From NCBI RefSeq assembly GCF_040645615.1, contig NZ_JBEYYO010000022.1, positions 36,023 to 100,022 of the forward strand: 64,000 nucleotides of DNA, read 5' to 3'. Position 1 is the stretch's first letter; each line of letters opens with the position of its first letter. Under the pieces are notes generated by a model that searched no databases, had not been told where the DNA came from, and saw only the letters and a list, made by a program, of their open reading frames with translations. This document shows positions 9,075 to 17,130 of this stretch, in pieces. Position numbers and translations under genes: made by a program. This DNA comes from Glycomyces sp040645615 (GTDB lineage Bacteria > Actinomycetota > Actinomycetes > Mycobacteriales > Micromonosporaceae).

Positions 9075-10103
9075 ATGAGCGACATTGAAATTCTCCCGAT
9101 CGATCCTCTCGACGCCGAACTCGTCGGGGCGTGGATCACCATGCAGAACGCCGTCATCGCGCACGACACGCCCGGCGACGCTCCCTACGCCGTCGCCCAC
9201 CAGCGCCTGCGCCTGGCCCTGCATCCCTCCGCCGTCGACGTCGAACGCTACGTGGCGAGAATCGACGGCAAGGTCGTCGGCGCCACCGAACTGGTCCTGT
9301 TCCTCGCCGACAACCAGCACCTGATCGGATTCGAGCTCGAGGTCCACCCCGACCACCGCCGCCAGGGCATCGGCACCCGCCTCCTCGAATTCGTCGAGCG
9401 CCGCGCCGCCGAGACCGGCCGCGACACCCTCCTGACCGGCGTCGTCGACTCCGTCGAAGACGGCCCGAAGATGGACCACGCGGGCCAGGCGTTCGCGGGG
9501 GCCCGCGGCTACGCCTCGGTCGACAACGAGATCCACCGCCGCAACGACCTCTTCGCGGTCGACGACGACGACCTCGCCAAGCTCTACGTCGACGCGTGGG
9601 ACAAGGCCGCCGGATACGAGCTGATCCAGTGGGTCAACCACGCCCCCGACGACCTCGCCGAAGGCATCGCCGCCATGCGCGCCCGCATGTACACCGACCC
9701 GCCCATGGGTGAAGAGCTCGACATCCGCCCCGCCGTCTACGACGTGGCGCGCGTCCGCGACGAGGAACGCGTGTGCGCCGAACGCGGCGAACTCCAGCTC
9801 GCCGCCGCCGTCCGCGAGGTCGCCACCGGCGAGATCGCCGGACTCACCGACATCCTCGTCTTCCCCGGCCAAGAGGAGCACGCGGGCCAGAACGACACCA
9901 TCGTCGACCCCGCCCACCGCGGCAAGCGCCTCGGCACGATCCTCAAGATCGCCAACCAGCGCCTCCTGCGCGCCTACCGGCCCAAGCTCCGGTACGTCCA
10001 CACCTGGAACGCCGAGGTCAACACCCACATGATCGCGATCAACGAAGCGATCGGCTACCGCCGCTTCTGCCGCGACATCGAAGTCCAGAAGAAACTCTCG
10101 TAA
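9075..10103 (+). CDS. Two-domain GNAT family N-acetyltransferase
   Basis: A 342-residue cytoplasmic protein with two tandem GNAT folds. The first (about 1-160) has a good acetyl-CoA loop, VHPDHRRQGIGTRLL near residue 94. The second (about 165-342) has a weaker one, VDPAHRGKRLGTILK near residue 278, and the closing WNAEVNTHMIAINEAIGYRR typical of the fold. Tandem GNATs of this size include mycothiol synthase-like and aminoglycoside-type enzymes, but the acceptor cannot be assigned. ATG 9075 follows ACAGGG at 9066-9071, a weak ribosome-binding site. The frame is open upstream through the candidate RNA region, but that part lacks coding character. A hairpin terminator follows the stop and is shared with manA. 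Confidence 0.85.
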   Translation: MSDIEILPIDPLDAELVGAWITMQNAVIAHDTPGDAPYAVAHQRLRLALHPSAVDVERYVARIDGKVVGATELVLFLADNQHLIGFELEVHPDHRRQGIGTRLLEFVERRAAETGRDTLLTGVVDSVEDGPKMDHAGQAFAGARGYASVDNEIHRRNDLFAVDDDDLAKLYVDAWDKAAGYELIQWVNHAPDDLAEGIAAMRARMYTDPPMGEELDIRPAVYDVARVRDEERVCAERGELQLAAAVREVATGEIAGLTDILVFPGQEEHAGQNDTIVDPAHRGKRLGTILKIANQRLLRAYRPKLRYVHTWNAEVNTHMIAINEAIGYRRFCRDIEVQKKLS

Positions 10104-10129
10104 CCCGATTTCCCGCGTTGCAATGGGAA

Positions 10130-10158
10130 CCGGCCCGACCGCTCAGCGGTCGGGCCGG
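10130..10158. terminator. Bidirectional hairpin between GNAT gene and manA
   Basis: Near-perfect GC-rich inverted repeat (10130-10143 with 10145-10158, tip unpaired) between convergent genes. Confidence 0.75.
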
Positions 10159-10173
10159 ACTCGTCTCTCGAGG

Positions 10174-11322
10174 TCACGCGCTGGCGATGAACAGCTCGCC
10201 CTCGCCGGACGCGGTGATCGCGCCCGCGGTGCCGGCCGAGAACGCGGCCCGGCCCGGGGACAGGGCCACTTCGCCGTCGTCGTCGGCCACCGTCACCGAA
10301 CCGCCGGTGCTCAGGCAGATCCGGGGGCCCTCGATCGCGAGCGTCAGCGGCTCGCCGGTCAGCGTCACGCGCTTGAGCGAGAAATCGTCGATCGGGACCG
10401 GCCAGGTGCGCACCGGGCCCTCGTCCTCGATGGCCGCGTTCGGCTCGTCGATCGCCTGGAAGTCCAGTACTCGCAAGAGTTCGGGCACGTCGACCCGCTT
10501 GTTCGTCAGGCCCCCGCGCAGCACGTTGTCGCTGGCGGCCATGATCTCGACCCCGAAGCCGCGCAGGTACGCGTGCAGGTTCCCCGCGGGCATGTAGACC
10601 GCCTCGCCGGGCTGGAGCGTGATGTGGTTGAGCAGCAGGCTGACCAGCACGCCCGGGTCGTCGGGGTAGGAGCGCGCCAGCGACACCAGGTCGGCCCCGT
10701 CGGCCGTGTCGAGCTCGGCGGCGGCCTTCGCCGCGGCGGCGATGATCGACCGGCACTCGTCACGCGGCAGCCCCAGCAGGTCCGGGACGGCCCGGCGCAG
10801 CCCGGCCTTGCGGTCGCGCAAGGTGGCGACCAGGGATTCGAGCTCGGGGACGTCGAGCGATTCGATGTCGTCGGCGGCCGCGAGCGGGTCGCGGAAGCCG
10901 CACATCGCGCGGAACTCGGTGAGCGCCACCAGCATCTCGGGCTTGTGGTTGTCGTCCACGTAGTTGCGGAACGCCGCGTCGATGCCGATGCGCAGCTCGC
11001 GCTGGTGGCCCGAGTGGGCCTGGCGCGAGTTGGGGTGGGCCTGGAGCGAGAGCGGCTTGCCGGCGGCGAGCAGCTTGAGCAGGAACGGCAGCTTCGGGCC
11101 GAAGCGCTCGAAGGCCCGCTCGCCGAGGAGCTCGGCCGGAGCGGACGCGATCGCGTCGTCCAGCGGGCGGCCGTCGTGGAGGGTCGAGGGGGCGCTGTGG
11201 TGCGCCCCGAACCACTCCTCGGCCTCGGGGAGGTCGGCCGGGACCTCCCGGCCCTGCAAGCGGGCGATGTCGTCCTGCGATCCCCACGCGTAGTTGCGGA
11301 TGACGCCGTAGAGCCCCTGCAC
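10174..11322 (-). CDS. manA: Mannose-6-phosphate isomerase, class I
   Basis: A 382-residue type I phosphomannose isomerase that interconverts fructose-6-P and mannose-6-P, the entry to GDP-mannose. The cupin zinc site is visible in LSLQAHPNSRQA and KPEMLVAL, and the catalytic strand in GEAVYMPAGNLHAYLRG. The length fits the bacterial class I family (380-400). It is the last gene of the leftward run manB, Trm112-like gene, SIS isomerase, manA. The gap of 156 nt to the SIS gene could hold a separate promoter, but I see no convincing one. Together with ManB and ManC in this window it gives a full path to GDP-mannose for mannan, lipoglycan or protein O-mannosylation. Confidence 0.95.
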   Translation of the reverse strand: MQGLYGVIRNYAWGSQDDIARLQGREVPADLPEAEEWFGAHHSAPSTLHDGRPLDDAIASAPAELLGERAFERFGPKLPFLLKLLAAGKPLSLQAHPNSRQAHSGHQRELRIGIDAAFRNYVDDNHKPEMLVALTEFRAMCGFRDPLAAADDIESLDVPELESLVATLRDRKAGLRRAVPDLLGLPRDECRSIIAAAAKAAAELDTADGADLVSLARSYPDDPGVLVSLLLNHITLQPGEAVYMPAGNLHAYLRGFGVEIMAASDNVLRGGLTNKRVDVPELLRVLDFQAIDEPNAAIEDEGPVRTWPVPIDDFSLKRVTLTGEPLTLAIEGPRICLSTGGSVTVADDDGEVALSPGRAAFSAGTAGAITASGEGELFIASA

Positions 11323-11478
11323 CGCCGCTCCTCACTATTTCCGATCCGGTGGACCCAACTCTAACGGTTGTCCCAGCGCACTCCGAAACCCCGCCCGCGC
11401 GGGTGCCGGAGCCGACAGCGGTACGCCGAAGGCCGCAGGCCGTGCACCGGCCTGCGGCCCCGTTTCCCCTTGCGCGCC

Positions 11479-12675
11479 TTATTCGGCGCCGAGGGTCAGG
11501 TCCTTCATCTCCGAGACGGCCGGGACCCGCATCGGGTCGAGGCCGTGCGCCAGCGCCAGGTAGACCGACGCGAAGTCGGGCACGGCGATGAGCGAGGCGA
11601 GGCGCTCCAGCGAGCAGCCGCCCTCGGCGGGGAGCACGTCGCAGCGGATGCCGCGGCTTTGGGCCAGGTCGGCCACCGCGTCGGCGCGCCTCGTGTCCGG
11701 CTTGGGGGTGGAGTCGTCGCCGTCGAGGCCGTCGTCCCTCATGAGCACGATCCGCAGCCGCGTCAGCTCCTCGTCCTCGTCCGGGTCGGCGAAGATGTCC
11801 TTCTGGCCTTCGGCGAGCGAGCCGAACACGCCGTCGAGCAGGCCCACCCGGCCGCGGCCGACCTCGCCGAGCTCGCCGGAGACCACCGGGTAGCGCGAGT
11901 TCGCGGCGAGCATGTCGCCGAAGCGGCGGGCCGCGACGCCCGCGAGCGGGCTGGAGCCCCACACGACCGGGATCGACCCGGCCAGGTTCATCGCCAGTTC
12001 CTTCGCGGGGTTGACGTAGGCGTCCGCGTCGGGACGGCACCGCTCGGCGTCCTCGTCCAGGCGCCGCGCGGTCTCGGCGATGTCGGCTTCCACGAGGCTC
12101 ACCAGGCCGAGTTCCCTGGCGGCCATGAGGACCGGGACGGTGAGTGCCCACAGGCTGAGCCGGGCCGGGGCCCGGCGGGGCACGGCCACGAACGAGGCGC
12201 GGGCCCGTTCGGCCAGCGATTGGAGCTCCGAGTCGGGCGCGCCGATCGCGACCAGGCGAGCGCCGCGGCGCTGCGCGGCCTCGGCCGCGGCCAGCGCCTC
12301 GGGGCTGCGACCGGACGCCGAGACGGCGATGACCACGTCGGCCGCGCCGACCCAGCCGGGCACGCCCGCGGACCGGTGGCCGAGGATCGGGACGGGGCAG
12401 CGCGGGCCCGCGACGGTGGCGAGGATGTCGCCGGTGCGCGCGGCCGTGCCGACGCCCGCGACCACGACCGCCCGGGGGCGGCCCTCCTCGGCGAGCGCGG
12501 CGAGCCCGGCGTCGGCGGCCAGCGCGGCCGACTCCCGCAGCTGCGGCCCGGCCGAGGCCAGCGCCCACAGTGCCCCGCCGGGCCGGATCGCCTCGGTCAG
12601 GTCGCCTTCGATGCGGCGTTCGTCGGGGAGCCGGTCGCCCAAGATCCCGGCCACGCCCTCGTCCTCAAGACCCAT
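11479..12675 (-). CDS. SIS domain phosphosugar isomerase (PGI/PMI-like)
   Basis: A 398-residue SIS-domain protein resembling the bifunctional phosphoglucose/phosphomannose isomerase C-terminal family. The sugar-phosphate site is shown by VVVAGVGTAAR at the first beta-alpha turn and VSASGRSPE further on; the C-terminal half carries the PGI/PMI-type region SIPVVWGSSPLAG and LAHGLDP. ATG 12675 is chosen over an upstream in-frame ATG at 12708 because AAGGAGG lies 8 nt before it. Its place between manB and manA is conserved in mycobacteria (the Rv3256c position), where its activity is not settled. Several catalytic residues of true PGI/PMI enzymes cannot be confirmed by eye, so it may be a sugar-phosphate sensor or isomerase. 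Confidence 0.82.
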   Translation of the reverse strand: MGLEDEGVAGILGDRLPDERRIEGDLTEAIRPGGALWALASAGPQLRESAALAADAGLAALAEEGRPRAVVVAGVGTAARTGDILATVAGPRCPVPILGHRSAGVPGWVGAADVVIAVSASGRSPEALAAAEAAQRRGARLVAIGAPDSELQSLAERARASFVAVPRRAPARLSLWALTVPVLMAARELGLVSLVEADIAETARRLDEDAERCRPDADAYVNPAKELAMNLAGSIPVVWGSSPLAGVAARRFGDMLAANSRYPVVSGELGEVGRGRVGLLDGVFGSLAEGQKDIFADPDEDEELTRLRIVLMRDDGLDGDDSTPKPDTRRADAVADLAQSRGIRCDVLPAEGGCSLERLASLIAVPDFASVYLALAHGLDPMRVPAVSEMKDLTLGAE

Positions 12676-12786
12676 CCTGTGTTCCTCCTTGGCCTTCAGG
12701 GCGCGCATCGTGATGCGGCCCTTGGCGGTTCGCTTCGGTTGCCGGGGGAGCGGGCCGCCCGGGGCGGCCGGTGGTCGTCGGCCTCG

Positions 12787-12963
12787 TCAGTCGCCGGAGC
12801 CGTCGAGGAGCATCACCGGGATGCCGTCCTCGACGCGGAAGACCTTCGCGCATTCGGAGCAGGTGAGCGCGTTGGCCTCGCGGTCGTACGACAGCGGGGC
12901 GTGGTGGGGTTCGGGGCAGCGCAGCAGCTCCAGGAGCACTGGCTTCGGTGCGGTGGCGGGCAT
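12787..12963 (-). CDS. Trm112/UPF0434 family small zinc-ribbon protein
   Basis: A 58-residue protein beginning MPATAPKPVLLELLRCPEP. Cysteines at 16, 35 and 38 (LRCP and TCSECAKVF) plus a His near residue 20 form a zinc-ribbon-like site; the ending IPVMLLD is the usual finish of the Trm112/YcaR family. In yeast Trm112 is a partner and activator of methyltransferases; in actinobacteria the role is unproven. The start is 3 nt after the manB stop, so it is translationally linked to manB, and the gene is too short for many gene finders. Its position between manB and the SIS isomerase is conserved in actinobacteria. Confidence 0.85.
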   Translation of the reverse strand: MPATAPKPVLLELLRCPEPHHAPLSYDREANALTCSECAKVFRVEDGIPVMLLDGSGD

Positions 12964-12966
12964 GGG

Positions 12967-14346
12967 CTAGTTCCTAACGATGCGGAGGATGTCGTCGCGC
13001 AGCCCTTCCATCGAGGCCTTGTCGGGGCCTTCGACGTTGAGCCGCAGCAGCGGTTCGGTGTTGGAGGGGCGCAGGTTGGCCCAGGAGCCGTCGCCGAAGG
13101 CGAGCGTGAGGCCGTCGAGCCGGTCGGTCTCGACGTCGTCCTGGGCGTCGAAGTGGGTCGCGACCTCGTCGATCTTCGCGTGCGGGTCGGCGACCTTGGA
13201 GTTGATCTCGCCCGAGGCGGTGTAGCGCACGAACTCATCGGAGAGCTCCGACAGGGACCGGTCGGTCTCGCCCGCGGCCGCGAGGACGTGCATCGCGGCG
13301 AGCATGCCGGTGTCGGCGAACCAGAAGTCCCTGAAGTAGTAGTGCCCGGAGTGCTCGCCGCCGAAGACCGCGTCCTTCTCGGCCATCACGGCCTTGATGT
13401 AGGAGTGGCCCACCCGGGTGCGCTCGGGAGTCCCGCCGTGCTCGGCCACGATCTCGGGGACGGCCTTGGAGCAGATCAGGTTGTGGCACACCGTGCTGCC
13501 GGGGTGCTTGGCGAGTTCACGCGTGGCGATGAGCGCGGTGATCGTCGAAGGGGCGACCGGCTCGCCGTCGGCGTCGACCACGAAGCAGCGGTCGGCGTCC
13601 CCGTCGAAGGCCAGACCGAGGTCGGCCCCGACGACCCTGACGCGCTCCTGGAGGTCGACGATGTTCGCCGGCTCCAGCGGGTTCGCCTCGTGGTTGGGGA
13701 AGGAACCGTCCAGTTCGAAGTACAGCGGGTCGATCTCGATCGGCAGCCCCGCGAGCAGCTGGTCCCCGAGCACGGCCGGGACGGTGTGCCCGCCCATGCC
13801 GTTGCCCGCGTCCACCACGACCTTCAGCGGTCGGATGCCGGACAGGTCCACCAGCTCCCGCATGTACGCGGCGTACGCGGCCAGGAAGTCCTCCTGTGTG
13901 ACCGTCCCCGGGGTCTGGGCCTCGGGGGCCGGCTCGCCGTCGAGGATCGCCTGCGCCCGGTCGCGGATGTCGGCCAGGCCCGTGTCGAGCCCGATCGGCC
14001 GCGCGGCCGGCAGGCACAGCTTGAGCCCGTTGTACTCGGCCGGGTTGTGGCTCGCGGTGAACATCGCCCCGGCCACGTTCCGCTGCCCGGCAATGAAGTA
14101 GAGCATGTCGGTCGAGCACAGCCCGGCCTCGACCACGCTCGCGCCGGCCTTGACCGCGCCGCGCGCGAACGCCTCGGCGAATCCGGGGCCCGAGTCGCGC
14201 ATGTCGTGGCCCACGGCCCAGGACCGCTCACCGGTGACGGCCACGGCAGCCGCGCCTATCGCCTCCATGACCTCGGGCGTGAGCTGCGAACCGACGAGTC
14301 CTCTGACGTCGTAGGCCTTCACGAATTCACTGAGCTGGGGAGCCAC
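12967..14346 (-). CDS. manB: Phosphomannomutase/phosphoglucomutase
   Basis: A 459-residue alpha-D-phosphohexomutase converting mannose-6-P to mannose-1-P. The active-site phosphoserine is Ser99 in TASHNP, the Mg-binding loop is DGDADRC, the sugar-specificity loop is GEHSGHYY, and the phosphate-binding loop is RPSNTEPLLRL near the C-terminus. The length is standard for the family. GTG 14346 follows GAAAGGCGG at good spacing in the transcript. It heads the leftward group with the Trm112-like, SIS and manA genes. GEHSGH is compatible with dual phosphomannomutase and phosphoglucomutase activity, so the name is chosen on gene context. Confidence 0.95.
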   Translation of the reverse strand: MAPQLSEFVKAYDVRGLVGSQLTPEVMEAIGAAAVAVTGERSWAVGHDMRDSGPGFAEAFARGAVKAGASVVEAGLCSTDMLYFIAGQRNVAGAMFTASHNPAEYNGLKLCLPAARPIGLDTGLADIRDRAQAILDGEPAPEAQTPGTVTQEDFLAAYAAYMRELVDLSGIRPLKVVVDAGNGMGGHTVPAVLGDQLLAGLPIEIDPLYFELDGSFPNHEANPLEPANIVDLQERVRVVGADLGLAFDGDADRCFVVDADGEPVAPSTITALIATRELAKHPGSTVCHNLICSKAVPEIVAEHGGTPERTRVGHSYIKAVMAEKDAVFGGEHSGHYYFRDFWFADTGMLAAMHVLAAAGETDRSLSELSDEFVRYTASGEINSKVADPHAKIDEVATHFDAQDDVETDRLDGLTLAFGDGSWANLRPSNTEPLLRLNVEGPDKASMEGLRDDILRIVRN

Positions 14347-14438
14347 GGGTCAAGCCGCCTTTCCGGTGTGTCGGGGGCCGGTCCGGAAGTCGCCACCGCG
14401 GCGGTCTGGCCGCCGCGACACCGCTTCCCGTGACGAGA

Positions 14439-14903
14439 CTAGCGCTGCGCGTCCTCATCGCCGGACACGACCCGGAGGTGACGCCGGGCACCGAACTGCG
14501 GCGCGGCGGGGCGCTGGCCCCCGCGCTGCGACGGCTCGGCCTCGGCGGCCAGGCGGCGGCTCGCGAGCGTCGCGGCGTCCTCTTCGCGGGAGTGGTCGGT
14601 GAGCGTGCCCGGCTCGCCCTCGTGCCGCTCGCCGACCGCTGCTTCACGCACGGCGTTGGCCAGGGCGACGAGGTCGTCGTCGGTGGGCATGGGCACGGCG
14701 TAGTCGCCCTGATGGCGGACCAGTTCCCAGCCGTGGGGCACGGTGAGGCGCCGGGCGTGCGCATCACACAGGTCATAGCTGTGGGGCTCCCGATTCGTCG
14801 AGAGCGGGCCGACCACAGCGGTCGAATCCGAGTAGATATATGTCAAAGTGGCCACCGCAGGCTGGCGGCAGCCGTTCCGGGAGCAACGCCGATCCGACCT
14901 CAC
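14439..14903 (-). CDS. DUF3499 family zinc-finger-like protein
   Basis: A 154-residue protein with Cys7, Cys12 and Cys46/His48 (CSRNGC and DLCDAHAR), a likely metal site, followed by a conserved stretch to about residue 85 and a variable acidic/basic tail. This is the actinobacterial DUF3499 family, found beside manB and whiB2 (Rv3258c position); no function is known. The start GTG 14903 sits 6 nt behind TAGTTT in the reading direction, the leaderless pattern seen elsewhere in this window. It diverges from the metallopeptidase-like gene across about 120 nt. Confidence 0.85.
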   Translation of the reverse strand: MRSDRRCSRNGCRQPAVATLTYIYSDSTAVVGPLSTNREPHSYDLCDAHARRLTVPHGWELVRHQGDYAVPMPTDDDLVALANAVREAAVGERHEGEPGTLTDHSREEDAATLASRRLAAEAEPSQRGGQRPAAPQFGARRHLRVVSGDEDAQR

Positions 14904-15024
14904 CCCACGAAACTACCACTCGCGGTGATGAAGTCGGCGACGCTGAGCTGTGCTCCGATGAGGATTCGCGGCGCGGGGCCTCGCGGGGCCCGTTTCGGTC
15001 GGTCCCGGACGCTAAGGTGGCCCC

Positions 15025-15456
15025 ATGCGCAGAGATCGACACGGACGGGGGATGCGGGGGCCGCTGGCGCCCCGGACGCTGCCGCTGCGGCGCACCCCGG
15101 TCGAGGAGTTCGACGCGCTGGTCATGGGATCGGTGGTCGCGATCGAGCGGCGCCTGGCCGAGACCCTCGGCTCGAAGTTCACCGACCTGCGCCACATCGA
15201 GTTCGCGGTCGACGAGGTCCCGCCGGAGCCGAAGAACTACGACGCCGAGGTCATCGAGTACCAGGGTGTGCCGCTCTCGCGCATGTACCCGGCCCAACCG
15301 GGCACGACCGCGGCCGCGCCGCGGATCGTGTTGTACCGCAGACCGATCGAGCTGCGCGCTCACGACAAGGCCGAGACCGAGGCCTTGGTCCGCTCGGTCC
15401 TGGCCGAACAACTCGCCTCGCTGCTGAACCTGCCTCCGGAAGACCTGGAGACCTGA
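15025..15456 (+). CDS. Metallopeptidase-family-like protein without HExxH
   Basis: A 143-residue protein starting RRDRHGRGMRGPLAP, as in the actinobacterial relatives (Rv3259 position) of the minimal-gluzincin 'metallopeptidase family'. The typical beta strands IEFAVDEVPPEP and RIVLYRRPIEL are present. The helix that carries HExxH in proteobacterial members reads VRSVLAEQLASLLNL here, so the zinc ligands are missing and peptidase activity is unlikely. TAAGGT at 15013-15018 is 6 nt before ATG 15025, which points to a leaderless transcript. It lies between DUF3499 and whiB, a conserved order. It is probably a structural or regulatory relative of the enzyme family. Confidence 0.75.
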   Translation: MRRDRHGRGMRGPLAPRTLPLRRTPVEEFDALVMGSVVAIERRLAETLGSKFTDLRHIEFAVDEVPPEPKNYDAEVIEYQGVPLSRMYPAQPGTTAAAPRIVLYRRPIELRAHDKAETEALVRSVLAEQLASLLNLPPEDLET

Positions 15457-15775
15457 GGCTCGCTCGCGTCACAAGGAGTGTCGTACCCACGGCGTAGAGT
15501 TAAAACAAGGGGTCCCCCTGGGGGGACAAATCGGAAATATCCGCTTTCATGTTTCCGGTGTGGGGATTCGCTTGCGCGGAAGCGGGGCGTGAACGCGCGG
15601 AGCGGGCGCGTGTGCGGAAGCGAGGTGTGGACGGGTGGAGCCGGCTCGCGCGGCGGGTCGCCTGCGGGGCGGCTTCACCGGCGGTCGCGAACCGGTCGGC
15701 CGGAATGTGCGAGTGCCGGTCGCTGGGCGCGAAAAGGCGGGACGCCGGTGTCCCGCCCTCTCATGCCTCTGTTCG
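15457..15775. other. Intergenic region before whiB terminator
   Basis: A 319-nt gap between two convergent genes. It holds a short GC-rich hairpin (15512-15527, GTCCCC/GGGGAC) preceded by an A-rich stretch, and the whiB terminator at 15736-15757. The rest is GC-rich without coding bias. The hairpin near 15520 could end the transcript of the metallopeptidase-like gene, though it lacks a T tract on that strand. Confidence 0.5.
15736..15757 (-). terminator. Terminator of whiB
   Basis: An 8-bp stem (15736-15743 with 15750-15757) followed in the leftward direction by TTTTC. It is about 20 nt after the whiB stop. Confidence 0.8.
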
Positions 15776-16285
15776 CTAGGCGGCCACCGGAATGCGCTCG
15801 GATGCCGCGGGTTCTTCGATCAGTTCGCCGTTCAGCGGCTCGCCGAGGCGGGCGCCGACCAGTTCGTCCATCAGGTTGACCCGGCCGCCGAGGCCCGCGC
15901 CCACCAGGACCGGCTCGGCGTGGCGCTGTTCGGCCGCGAAGACGGTCTCCGCGGTCAGCGCGGGGTTGATCATCGGGGTCGGCAGGCACACCACCACCGG
16001 CAGGCGCTCGCTGCGGCGTCGCGCCGCTTCACGGGCCTGGCGCTTGATCTTGCGGCGCTCGCGCTCGGAGAGCCCGCCCCAGATCCCGAACCGCTCGTCG
16101 TGGTCGAGCGCGTAGTTCAGACAGTTCTCTTTGACCTCGCACCTCGCGCAGATGCGTTTCGCATCCCGCGTGGACCCCCCTTTTTCGGGGAAGAACGCCT
16201 CCGGATCGGTCTGCGCGCACAGTGCGCGAGCCTGCCACTCCGGAACGTTACCCAACAGGTCGGCCAAGTAGTCACGGCCGTCCAT
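15776..16285 (-). CDS. whiB2: WhiB-family iron-sulfur regulator (WhiB2/WhmD type) with extended tail
   Basis: A 169-residue WhiB-like protein. The four cluster cysteines are Cys23, Cys46, Cys49 and Cys55 (C-x22-C-x2-C-x5-C), followed by the GIWGGLSERERRKIKR turn and DNA-binding basic helix. AFFPEKGGSTRDAKRIC is the WhiB2/WhmD signature; these proteins control sporulation septation in Streptomyces and septum formation in mycobacteria. The usual protein ends soon after the basic helix, but here about 85 further residues follow, including VVVCLPTPMINP and an acidic, Ala-rich end. ATG 16285 is preceded by GAGGAGG at 9 nt; a longer in-frame reading has no such site. It lies beside DUF3499, as in M. 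tuberculosis. Confidence 0.92.
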   Translation of the reverse strand: MDGRDYLADLLGNVPEWQARALCAQTDPEAFFPEKGGSTRDAKRICARCEVKENCLNYALDHDERFGIWGGLSERERRKIKRQAREAARRRSERLPVVVCLPTPMINPALTAETVFAAEQRHAEPVLVGAGLGGRVNLMDELVGARLGEPLNGELIEEPAASERIPVAA

Positions 16286-16600
16286 ATACGTCCGCCTCCT
16301 CATTCGCGCACCGGTCGAACCGGTGCTCCCCCCTTGCAATCACTTGCGAGGCAACGGCATGAGTGCTGCGGCTGGACGCGTCCCCTCCCCTGAAACGCGT
16401 ACGGCCCGGCTGCGGACGTACTGGTCGCCCGCTGCGTGGTGCAGTCCTGCATGGAATTCCGGTGCCCGCGGGCGGCCTGAAGATGGGGCCGCACCGCCGT
16501 GCTCATCTCTATGGACGATGAGTCTTCATCGCTATTCGATAACGGTTCGAGATCAGACGATAGCGCACTGTGATCTGATTGATGGAAGGACCCCTCAGAC
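16286..16600 (-). promoter_or_regulatory. Long upstream region of whiB
   Basis: This 315-nt region precedes whiB and follows the membrane-protein gene, both leftward. It contains a perfect 8-bp hairpin just before the ribosome-binding site (16308-16315 with 16319-16326, CGA loop). A locally AT-richer stretch at 16505-16585 carries the inverted repeat ATCAGA/TCTGAT (16552-16557 with about 16574-16579) and GATGA/TCATC pairs near 16515-16530. This fits a long, regulated promoter with a structured 5' leader, as is common for whi genes. No specific regulator can be named. Confidence 0.5.
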
Positions 16601-17122
16601 TCACGCTTGTGGGGGACTTAACTTGACAGGCTCCCGAGTGGAGGTTCGTTCGCGCGTCGCGATCCATCGAGTGGCGATGAGACCGATGACGGCCAGCGCC
16701 AACCACACCGCGTCGAGCAGCAGTCGTTCCACTGCGAAACGGGCGTCGATGAATACCTGTCCCTCCTCGGCCAATTGCCGCGCCTCGTCGAATCCGTACC
16801 TTGCCGCCGACATCGTCAGCAGCACTCCGATAACGAGATAGGCGACGTAAACGAGACGGGTCAGTCTGGTTATCACTCTTCCGGGGCGGGTGTCGGGTGC
16901 GATCAGTGCCGCGAGGGCGGGGAGTACGACCGGGAGGACCGAGAAGAGGGTGCGCCGGGCCTCGTCGGAGTAGCCGATGCCGGCGGCGCGGCGGAGGGTG
17001 TCGTCGCGGGCGTCGAGTCCGGCTCCGAAGAGCCACTGGGACACCGCGACCGCGATGACGACGACGGCGGAGGTGAGGAGGACGGTCGCGACGGCCGTAC
17101 GCCCGCGTGACGAGAGCTGCAT
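16601..17122 (-). CDS. Small four-helix membrane protein
   Basis: A 173-residue hydrophobic protein. Membrane segments are predicted at about residues 10-33, 57-77, 88-110 and 134-153, with a short basic C-terminus. I do not recognise the family. ATG 17122 is chosen because TCTAAT lies 7 nt upstream in the reading direction; the frame is open well beyond this but without coding character and overlaps manC. It lies between whiB and manC, where mycobacteria have fbiA and fbiB, so those cofactor F420 genes are not here. No terminator separates it from the whiB promoter region. Confidence 0.75.
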   Translation of the reverse strand: MQLSSRGRTAVATVLLTSAVVVIAVAVSQWLFGAGLDARDDTLRRAAGIGYSDEARRTLFSVLPVVLPALAALIAPDTRPGRVITRLTRLVYVAYLVIGVLLTMSAARYGFDEARQLAEEGQVFIDARFAVERLLLDAVWLALAVIGLIATRWIATRERTSTREPVKLSPPQA

Positions 17123-17130
17123 GGCCGCAA

